DNA of 64,000 nt from Branchiostoma floridae. Lineage: Eukaryota > Chordata > Leptocardii > Amphioxiformes > Branchiostomatidae. The stretch spans positions 30,615,195 through 30,679,194 of the forward strand of contig NC_049980.1 of NCBI RefSeq assembly GCF_000003815.2. Direction: 5' to 3'. Below the pieces are notes generated by a model. That model ran no database searches. It worked only from the letters and a program-made list of their open reading frames with translations, and had not been told where the DNA came from. This document shows positions 1 through 44,076 of the stretch, piece by piece (positions within the stretch are counted from its first letter, which is position 1; every line of letters starts with the position of its first letter). Position numbers and translations under genes: made by a program.

Positions 1-193
1 GGACAGGGGGAGCTGTCTTACGATTATACCCATCACCATGTGCACGGTCCGCCTACGTCACATCGTTGTGTAGAGTGAAAGTGAAAATAAAGTGGAAGTG
101 AAAGTGAGCGTTTGGACCGATAAGTCTTGGGTTCCAATCCCCATGCAACTAGTATTGTGTCCCTGGGGCAGGGGGGGGGGGGGGGGGTACGGG

Positions 194-325
194 GCTTTCT
201 TACATTTATACCCAACACCACGATCCTCCTACATTGGGAGGGAGCTCAACGTTACAGCGTCGTTTGGAGGCTAGAGCGTTTGGACCAATATACGTCTTGG
301 GTTCGAATCCTCTTGCAACCAATGT
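194..325 (+). repeat. Left copy of a 130-bp repeat flanking a GT microsatellite
   Basis: This segment begins GCTTTCTTACATTTA and ends GCAACCAATGTTGTG. It is nearly identical to 533-662. It contains a polymerase III B-box-like GGTTCGAATCC near its end, which suggests a tRNA-derived SINE. More divergent relatives lie at 5-172 and 690-848, so four units are lined up head to tail. Confidence 0.7.
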
Positions 326-662
<337 letters not shown>

Positions 663-689
663 TGGCCTTGTTATTATTATTGGGGAAAG

Positions 690-935
690 CGGGGGATTCC
701 TTACCCATCACCCCGATGCTCCTACATTGGGATAGAGCAGACGTCATGTCGTTGTGTGGCCTAATTTATGGTTAAGGGTGTTTGGATCGGGACCCATTGG
801 TCCAGGGTTTGAATCCCCTGACATCCCACCGACATTGTGCCCTTGGGAAATCCACTTTGATCACTCTACCAAGGAATAAAAATGGATACCTAACTTCGGT
901 TAGAGGGGTAAAAGGCGTTGAAAAGTGAGAGAATT
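690..935 (+). repeat. tRNA-derived SINE-like element
   Basis: A tRNA-like head (GGTTAAGGGTGTTTGGATCG, then GGTTTGAATCCCC as B box) is followed by CCTTGGGAAA and a tail containing ACCTAACTTCGGTT. The same order of landmarks occurs on the minus strand at 1660-1820, which supports a dispersed family. Confidence 0.55.
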
Positions 936-1098
936 GGGCACTCTCTCCCAATACCGTGTCCTAGACAATATAAATGCAACAATTCCAATGAAATCCAAAC
1001 CCAAAGTGTTTCAAAAAGGATATTGGATTTACCTTTAACTTTAGATGTGACTATATCACATGCTAGCCTCTTGTACACGTCTCGATTCACGTCTCATT

Positions 1099-1195
1099 TA
1101 ATAGTTTGATAACATGTTTCTTAATTGGTCAATGCAATAATAATGAGTAATAGTTTGATAACATGTTCCATAATTGGTCAATGCAATAAAAATGA
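1099..1195. repeat. 49-bp tandem duplication
   Basis: Two adjacent copies of a unit beginning TAATAGTTTGATAACATGTT and ending near AATGAG, with few differences. Confidence 0.85.
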
Positions 1196-1659
1196 GCTAA
1201 AGGGCGATTTGGTCTCTTCAATAAACATTAGACTTTCAAAATCCCCTCACACCATGTCAGATCGTTTGATGTTGCTTAGTGTACTTTCTGTGGTCAGGAT
1301 ACAAATTGTACTGATATTGTCCAAGTATGGTGATCGTGGTTAAGGGACGGTTGGGGTTTCATTGCCCGTTTATTGCGACCTGATGACGTCACAGAGAGAC
1401 GCGTGTACACCCATTGAGGCACCTTTGGGACCAGGCTTATCTTATCCTTTATAAATGCGAATCGGATAGCCAATTTCTCTAAGTTTAATCCTATCGAATT
1501 GATGTTTGGTTTGGTTCTGTGAGTAAAAGGTAGGTACATAAATGTAGCTGAATATACTTTTGAGGCAGTAGGAGCAGTGGATTGGCATCCACACTATTAT
1601 CGACTCTATTGGAAGACGGAGACCTTTCTTCTCCTCATACCGGCTTTCACCTCCCCAAC

Positions 1660-1820
1660 CGAAGTCAGGTACTCATTTATTCGTACACCTAGGCGGGGTG
1701 GGAAATGTCGTGTAAAGCGCATTTCCCAAGGCCACAACATATTGGCGGCATATCAGTGGATTCGAACCTATCACCTCTGGGCCCCAAAACCCTAACCGCT
1801 ACGCAAACACGACGCCACAT
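1660..1820 (-). repeat. tRNA-derived SINE-like element, minus strand
   Basis: Read on the minus strand it has a tRNA-like head with GCGTAGCGGTTAGGG and the B box GGTTCGAATCC, then CCTTGGGAAATGCGC and a tail with GTACCTGACTTCGGTT. It is the inverted counterpart of 690-935. Confidence 0.6.
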
Positions 1821-4659
1821 TTGTCGGTAGATGTGCTCTTCCTACGTAAGAAGAGCGCCCGTGTAATTTTTCCGACTACTACTATATCTGCGTGATTCAA
1901 CCTCTGCTTGGAGAGTGTGGAAACATGAATCTTTGTAAACAGACCGTTACGTTTTCAAGGCGTATGTAGGGAACACTTAAACCATTTCCGCTACCATCTG
2001 GCCCGGGAGTTCGCTTACAGTATAATATACGGAAGCAATCGTTGTAACCTAGATTCAATAGACACCTTTGATTGGAACAAATTGCCGCGGGGCGGATGAT
2101 TAATGAAAAAGTAAAACAGTTTAGAAGCAAATCATATTTCCAGAGGCCCCCAGGCGAGTAGCGTTCAATACAACAGTCAATACGGACGGCAGCTTTTAAA
2201 TACCAGATTGCAAAGCTGGCAAAATATTGTTTTTATCAGTGAGAGCTTTTCAGCGCACTACATGGTTCTCCTCTAGCTCACACCAGCACTACACACGTCC
2301 TTTCAGAGCAACAGCTTCGCTCCACGGACTGCAATGTTATGTTACTCTCTCTGTAATTGTTTCCCTATCGAATACAACCTGCAAGCTTCAAAACAAATCT
2401 TCTGCCACAATCCCCTTTATTTCAAATCAACTAAGTTTAGTGCCTAAAAGGGGCTTCTTCTGGCCTTGCAATAGCATTGAGCAAACTCATGGCAAAAAAA
2501 ATCTCTTTCAACAGGAATCGCCACGCTCAATGAATCTTTTATTTTCCGCTGTACTAGCAAACAACCTGTTATGTACAAATGTGCTCACGGTGCAGTGAGT
2601 CCCTTTACGCTCGTTGGTTTTAAACGACCCGGGATCCTTTGAGATGTTTTCTTTTGTAGTCGAGGGCTTCACTCGATACGGCCTTATTTTTAGCCACCCG
2701 ATTCATTCGACAAAATTGTATTACATGTATACAGTACAAGCCGTTTAATTGCAGTCCCCTTTGCAAGCACAGTTTGTGCAATTGTCCGGACGGTGCAAGA
2801 AAGCGAAGTTATTCAGCTAGAACGCATCACCACGGGACTTTGGGATTCCGTGCAATCAACAGAAGTGTGCAGTGATCGTTGTGCAATTTACTGGCTTCTA
2901 CTTTCTACTCGCAAATTAGGTTGTGAAGAATATACAATTAGCATTCTTAGAATGATTGTGCTAAATTGTGTTGGGTGATGGTTGGCACAAACATATTCAT
3001 GTGACTCACATGTGAGGAATCGTTTAGCCTTAAGGGTACACATCTAAATATAGCTATGACAGACAGTTCAGGTAAGGTCACACTTTCATGGATTCAAACT
3101 CTTCATGTATTGCCTTGTGAGACCTTTTATCTGCCATGCGCGACAGAGCCGCTTGGGGGAATTCATGACACCACCTATTGATGGATGAATTGAACTGAAC
3201 TAAACTCATGTATTGTGAATGTTCATGTTATATCATGTTCTTCAAACACTGGGCAGTTTCGATCTGTGTGAGTCTTATTCGTCTTTACCTAAGTCCCAAA
3301 ACAATAACGTTCTTTTACAAAACATGTTTCACTATCAGGCTAAGGACACATTACCCCGTAGAAGGCACCAAGTATGTATTGTAGGGACCACACGACAGCA
3401 AGCTAACAACCATATTGTACAAAGTTCGACTATTGTAAGAATTACATGATAGCAAGCTAGCAACTTGTACAAAGCTCGACATTTTTCAGGAGCCATATAT
3501 ACTGTAGCAATTTTACATCAGACACGTTTGTTGAATATATGAGACAACCACACCATTCAAAGGTCAATACAACTCAAAAGGTTACCCTACGATGTAATTA
3601 GGTGGTTGGAGCCGAACATTATCTACAGAGCTTCAGCATTGTCTGCACGCTGGAAGAGTGTGAGTCTTTTTTTTTTCTAACGACTTGTTCATTGTTGGTG
3701 TGAGTGGCCGCGTATTACCCTGGTTGACTGGCCCATTTGGGGTTCTGCATGGTTTGTGATAAAGTTTTAAGCATTGACTGATACACAGCGAATGTATTAT
3801 CAGAAGATAAGTGATTCAGAGGCCGATGACTAAGGTTTTGAGCATTGACTGATGCACAGCGAATGTATTGGCAGACGATTCATAGGCCAATGACTTGAGA
3901 GGCTTTTTGGCCCAAAGCAACGGCAAGAAAAAAATTTCGATTATGATATTATCAATGTGATAAAAAGGCTCACATATTGAACGTATTGAATGGATGCAAT
4001 TATTCGAAATGCCTTGACGGTACAAACCATTCAACACTGAAAAAGCGAAGCGCGCGACTTTCTTGATATGAGTATTTCAACAACTGCACTTATACACGTT
4101 GACCTTTAAATGGTTATATATACGGGTGTATGTATCCAGATCAGATCCGGTACGTGGTAGACAAAGTACCAGATTCTAAATTAAAAGAAAATTCTTTGAT
4201 ATATGCTAGAACAATGTGAATTTAAGGTGCATGTAAAGTTACCTTCCCAATTGCAAAACTGTTCTGCCCCTCCCCAAAACTACTTGTTAAAATACTTTCA
4301 GCAACAAATTAGATATGATATTCTCTTGCAAAATCTATTTTCCTGTCGGTAAGCTAAGCACGTATTCAACTACCATTGTCCCAATCTCTTCTTGAACCGC
4401 CAGTCTTCACTCCAGCTTTATTCAACTTTACTAATAGGATGTGCGAGCCCCTTTCAGCGCAACAATAGACATCACCATTCGGTGCTGCAGATAAGGTTCG
4501 GCATGCCGGGCCTGTTGCTCACTTTTACGGCAGGCTCAATCAATATAATCCGCTTTCTCTGGCGATGTACGGAGAGCAGGCCGACCCCGCTGGGATTACA
4601 GAACGCTGATCCTGCCAAAGCGTCCCCGCTCACTAGTCTTGCGTGAAGAAACTAAGCGT
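1821..4659. other. Intergenic stretch without recognised genes
   Basis: Short frames only, none with a recognisable domain or codon pattern. It contains small local duplications (near 3391-3480 and 3764-3901) and a possible TIR relic near 1900-1915 (CCTCTGCTTGGAGAGT) resembling the foldback family described at 47135 and 56834. Confidence 0.5.
3764..3901. repeat. Two-copy tandem duplication of about 70 bp
   Basis: Units start GTTTTAAGCATTGACTGAT at 3764 and GTTTTGAGCATTGACTGAT at 3835. Both continue with CACAGCGAATGTATT and end with a GGCC(G/A)ATGAC block. Confidence 0.8.
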
Positions 4660-5108
4660 AACGTGAACCGCCAGACAAAGCCGCCAGGCGGGGCGTGTCA
4701 GGAAAAATCAGGTGAATGCAGAAGAGTGAGTATGGCGCCCTCCCCCTGTTCGGGCCCCGCCAAGACAGCGGCAGCAGTGCGGAGTGCCGTGCGCTCTGGG
4801 GTGTGATTGTCTGCACGTCTGTAGTCTGGTGGTGGTTTGGGAGTTCATCCTCGGGGTCTTCGTAAACACAACACGGACGCTTAACACAAGGTCGGGTCGG
4901 GGCCGAGTGCGCCTGTACAGACACGCACACACCTGTGTAGTAGTAGGATCCCGAACGCGGAAGCGGGACAGCATTTCAACACATCCCGGGCAGGTGCATC
5001 GCAGCGGGGGAGTGTGTGAGTGAGGGCGAGCGGGATTCGAACCCGGGATCTCTCGTACCACCAAAGGGCTGCTGACATGCGGTTGGGCTCGGCCCGGCAG
5101 AGGTTGAG
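4660..5108 (+). promoter_or_regulatory. GC/CpG-rich putative promoter and 5' UTR of first exon 1a
   Basis: Base composition changes from AT-rich to GC- and CpG-rich just before the ATG at 5109. CpG-rich sequence also continues into the intron, where AAAATGGCGACGG occurs near 5440. No TATA box is obvious. A B-box-like GGTTCGAATCCC on the minus strand (about 5030-5050) indicates an old SINE fragment inside the presumed 5' UTR. Promoter function is inferred from position and composition only. Confidence 0.4.
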
Positions 5109-38793
<33,685 letters not shown>

Positions 38794-40880
38794 CCCACGT
38801 GACTCACCAGATGCCTTTGTATCACCACGCAAGTGCAACCATGGGCTATGTCGTCATTGGTCAGAGCTTCGCCTGCCCCGCGATGTGCTCAAGCCAGCTA
38901 TCCTGACCTCCTGAGAGAGGGAAAACGTTTTCACGCGAGACCGCGTGAAGATTCCACTGGGACGTGCAAAAATATCTGGTATAGTCTCCTCTGCTCGTGA
39001 GTGTTGCATTCGGGAGATGTGGACTACAGAATTTTGTTCAGGTGTAGCTATAGAAAATGCGTATGGTAGAGTGTTTTCACTGGAAGGTTATAGGTGAAGG
39101 GAATGTGCAATGTTTTATTAACAAGGTTTGGTATGTGTATATGAGACAAAAAAATTTATCAAATGAAATTGGAAGCAAATGGGCCGCTTGGCATTGGAAT
39201 GCCAGCATTAACCACCCTCAAAAGGTGCATTGTTGTACCATCAATGTAAGTGAAGAAATCGTGCACGAACTAAGAATAAAGATTAGAATGTCTCATAAAT
39301 GTTACAGATGGACTCTTCCAAACTCTCTGGACCAGAAGAATAGAGAGCTCTGTGATAAATGTGTAAAAAGAACAAATGCATTGCACTGTTCAATATCTGT
39401 CCTAAGGTTGCAGTATCAAGGTCTAGACTGGATTTCTGACTGTTGTAAGGATGTAGGACGGTAGAAACGGAAACAAGAGAGTTTTTTTTTCTGACAGAAA
39501 CAAAAATGTACATAGATTTTGGTGCTTAGTGATCAATGAAAAAGTTGAAGTCAATATTGCAAGGAATACATACTAGAATATAGGATGCTTTCTTTGTCAC
39601 AAACAGTTTTGCTGGTGTAATAAGCTGTACATTATTGCAGAATCTAATGTCCTCTTGAGCAGGACTGAGTCAGAACAATGTTGGTAATTCTACTAGAGCC
39701 AAATTGATACAACTATAAAGGTTCAACCACAGTCCAAAGTCTTCAAAAAGACGGAGCGATATTTATAATCAAATGAATGTTGCACAAAAACGCAAACACA
39801 GAAATCTCCAGGTGTCTTACTCTTTATCACTTTTGTTGAGAACAATAGAATAATGTCACACAGAGGAAAGGTAAATATATCGTTACATGCTGATCTAGCA
39901 GCCTTTCCGTCAACCATACATGTAGATATGATTCAGTGTATGTGGGAAGAAAGGAAAGTAATTAATGTAGCAAATTTTAAAAAGAATTTGAGTCAAATTT
40001 GTGTTACATCTCCTTTCCACTAGAGTCTGTGACCACTGCTGACCAAAACATTTGACAGGTCGATGAACAGATTTCTTAGACAAAGAACAAATCTTTTTTA
40101 GTTTTGTGCGTTCATTGCCTTAAATCTTTATTTTCATACTTTTAAATTGTGAATCATATTTCAATTTGATTAAAATGGTAGCCCAAATCCAATTGTGGTT
40201 GCTCACTGCTATTGCAATCCGGTGGAAGTTGGGACCAGATTGAGATAACCTACTTGGTGTTTTGAATTTTAAAGAAAAGTACAGTATCATAATTCATATA
40301 GATGTAAAACCTCCTGGTGCACTAATCTAATGCTTGAGGTGTTGGCAACTTGATATCTATTACTTGGTGTTCACATTGAAGCACATGGCTATGGGTGGGG
40401 ATGATCTACCTGGATTTTCTCCTAGTTAGGTTTTAAACTTCCAGTCCAACAACTTTAAGAAGGTTCTTACAAAGGCAATGTAAAAAAAATTAGCCTGGGT
40501 TCAACTGAGGCAACACTGTCAACTCTCATAAGTCTGCCACATGCTTTAATACTGTCATCTAAGCAAAATACATACTAATGGATTTAATCAGTTATCCCAG
40601 AGGTATCCACACTTCATATGTCCAAATATCTCAAGACATTTTTAGAAGGCCTCGATAATGTCTTTAAAATATGGAGTCATCTAAGGGCATCCAGCAGAAT
40701 TATGAGAGTTGGGGTTAAATGTGCATAATTGTTAAACAACTGAAAAGCCATACAAGTTGTATCTTCCACTTTGATGGCAAAGAAGCTTTTAGTTAACAGG
40801 ATTTTTGTCATCTTTTGTTGACCAATTGTTCAGATGCTTGAAACCATGAGGGAATAAAATGTTACAACAATAAAAGGTGG
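38794..40880 (+). other. Putative long 3' UTR
   Basis: No exon or repeat family recognised. Two AATAAA signals close it, at 40853-40858 and 40869-40874. Confidence 0.5.
40853..40874 (+). terminator. Polyadenylation signals of the ankyrin/DD gene
   Basis: AATAAA at 40853 and 40869, followed by a GT-rich stretch (GGTGGTTCAGTGTTCTTGTC). About 2.1 kb after the stop codon. Confidence 0.5.
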
Positions 40881-42464
40881 TTCAGTGTTCTTGTCACTTT
40901 ATTTTACCCCCCTTGAAAGCAACCAAGTTCAAAACATAATTGTGACAGGTGTAAGTTACTGAAGATTACATGCCTTGTGTGTCATTCATTATTAATGTAT
41001 AAAGTTAACATTTAATACCCTAAAGTGCAATGTACCCAGGCACAGAAAGACACATTTCAGTAATTCCTTAGTCATCGATGATCTTGTGTTGTAAAACTGT
41101 TGAGTACCTACCTTCAGCCAGTCGCTACTGTACTTGAAAGTTCAACTTGCAAGACCGACTATATAAGCCGGCTCCTAGGCCGGCACCAGGCCGCTTTCCG
41201 TTAGATATATTCTTCTAACCTTGTGCCAGGCAGAACGTTTTGACACCTTTATAGTCACTACATATATGACTACGCCATTGCGACGTTATTAACCAAGAAT
41301 ACCTTATCAAAATTAAGATAATTTAACAGATTCAACTTGCACTCACTCACTATATATCAGCATGCCTTTCGGTGACCTCTGCCCTTAGTTGAAAAATACC
41401 GCGAAAATAAAGGTCAGGGGTCACGCATTCAAAGTTTTTTTGGGGTGCGCCGCCTAACGGTCATTTAAGAAACAGCATGACATATAACATACCGAGTGAA
41501 GACGACCCATCAGCATTAAGACCAGAAAAGTCACTTTCTTCTTTCTTTATTTTTTGGCAATCCTTATCATGTTACTCGCAATTAGCTTTCGCGGTAAGAA
41601 TTTATAAACGTATTCTAAACATCTTTTCTCACTTGTTAATGGTCCACTCCCACTAGTAGTACTTTGCGTGCAATACTAAATCTTTTCAATATTTGGTATT
41701 TGGTGCACACAGTAGGAAAGCTGAGACAACGAATTAGATTAATGCGACGTGTCTATCATAGGATCACCGTTTACAATTTGACTAATATTAACGCTTAGCT
41801 GCGAACCGTGCTGCATCGCTTTGACTTTATTCAGATCAACATTTAACTTAATATACGAGTATATTGTAGCTATTCTTCCTGTGGGCTTTTCAACAACTTA
41901 ACAGGGCGACAACTAGACCCACAGGACAGGAATACATATACAAACCACACATTGTCCATAAGATTCACACATGATTAGAGATAAGGCAACTTGAGGTCAT
42001 ATGGGAAGGATATCTAAATCAGTTCAGTTCAGGTCTAAATAACATTTTGAAACTATTTCATGTCCTAGATATTCTGTACAAAAAAAAAAAAACTTTTCTT
42101 TTGAGCATTTCTTCTGGGCTTTGGTAGTCTCATAGTTTGGGATTTTGATGAACCTGTTTGACAGCCATATCGCTACCGAATGAGTCTCTACCAGGTTCCA
42201 CGGGTAGGTAGTAACGGAAAGCCATGGCCATGGATTTAAAAATCTCATCACCATAAGGCACGGTAGTCTTGGAAATCAATCTATATCAAGCACTGTTCAT
42301 GCTAATGCTTTTCAAAGAGTGGTCTATGTTCACTCAGGCACTAATTTTGGCATACTTCATGAGGTTATATCACATTTTTTGCTTAAAATCGCTCCTCTAA
42401 TCTAAAATCAAAATATAGAATTCAAGTTCTTTATAAAACGTCGTAAAATCTTTGTTGCTGCCAT
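40881..42464. other. Convergent intergenic region
   Basis: Separates the 3' ends of the ankyrin/DD and caspase genes. An AATAAA on the minus strand at 41826-41831 could end the caspase transcript. TATATAAG near 41160 precedes a GCCGGC/CCTAGG palindrome, with no gene attached. Confidence 0.4.
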
Positions 42465-42590
42465 CTACTCCACACCAGGAAAGAAGTAGAGAGGCTTGTG
42501 CAGCTTGTACAGAAACTCCGCCTCTTCCTTGCCTCCGTGGTGTGGATAACCTGGGCACGATGCGGTTCGTTTGGACACGTCATTGATCAC
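42465..42590 (-). CDS. Caspase exon 9 (C-terminus)
   Basis: Starts VINDVSKRTASC and ends EAEFLYKLHKPLYFFPGVE then TAG. KPLYFFPG matches the conserved C-terminal strand of the small subunit. Acceptor CTCCAG. Confidence 0.92.
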   Translation of the reverse strand: MINDVSKRTASCPGYPHHGGKEEAEFLYKLHKPLYFFPGVE

Positions 42591-43854
42591 CTGGAGAAAT
42601 GAGAAAATAAGACTCTATGACTAAGAAAACGAAATAAAACGTTCAAATGTATACAGTTAAGAGAATTTTTCATCAAGCAGTGACTACTTTTTAAAGGTAA
42701 ACACACGTTCCTCCAAATTTTCGATAGCTATCTCTTCAACGATGTTCAAATGTATCTGTATCTACATAGCCGGTATAACCTCCCTTCGGCGTAACACACT
42801 AGCTTGATATGTATGGAGCAATCAAAATGATGGCAATGATGTTCATAAAAGTGAGCAGGAATCTATCATCTTTTATGTCATATCTGGGTCGTGATAATGT
42901 TAGATACGAGTGTGCCGGACTGAATGATAATTTGGTGTATCATATGATCAGGGCCAAACGGGAACAAACTTGAACATAGCCTGTGTTTACACAATCTCTC
43001 GCTGGCTTGGGTTAATGACTTCTCCCATGCGGCAGCATCTGTAGGGCCGACCGCTAGGGGCGCGATTTAATCAGGCCAACTTGAACGCACCCAAAGACAA
43101 ACAAACGAGCAAACCACAAACAGTATCTCCGTTTTCACTGAGGGTTGCGAACTCACTTTTGGCATCATCTCGGTCACACTCTTGTCCTTGGCGTGCTCCA
43201 TGAAGACCTTGGTGATGGCCTGGATGAACCAGCTGCCATTCTCAATGTTCCGGAAGGACTTATACCCTGGTGGAGAAGGTCACGATAGAGAAGATAATAT
43301 TACTATCTAGAGTGGAGGTAAAATGTTCTTTTTTGTTGTTGTTGTTGAATTGATTCACGTTGAAAGGATTTGCACCCATGCATACCCTCATTTTCAACTA
43401 TTTGTTAGTGAGTGATTACCTAGTAGCTGGCACCACAAAGAGCACCCAAGTGGACGCTGCCTGTTTTACGCGCTGTATTTACCTAGTTGTGTGGCGTATC
43501 CACAGAGCATTTCAGTTCTGGTCGGCTGAACCTCTGGCCCATCACTCTCATCCTCCGGGAGATGTAGGAAGCTTCTCATCTCGCTCTTAAGGTTGACCTT
43601 AACGTCAGGTCCTGGGCCGTCCGCTTCGTCTACAGGCACACCTTTGTCAACCTTTACTGTGATAGAGAAAGGACAACTTTTTTTTATTCTTCGTAGATAA
43701 CATGTTAGAGAAGGAGACACTGACACTGCCTGTTGGAAGAAGATTTATTTGCTTCTTATTGTTAAGAGAGGCGGGTGTGATGACTTACGAGTTTCCATAC
43801 TGTGTTTGTGCATGCCTGTTCTTCCCTCTCTCTCTCTTTTTCTGTGTGTGTACA

Positions 43855-43895
<41 letters not shown>

Positions 43896-44022
43896 GTGTG
43901 TGTGTGTGCGTCTGTGTGTGTGGTGTGTGTGTGTGGTGTATATGTGTGTTACTGCGTGTATCTGTGTGTCTGTGAGTGTGTGTCACTGTATTTGTGAGTC
44001 TGTCTGTGTGTGTGTATGTGTC

Positions 44023-44076
<54 letters not shown>

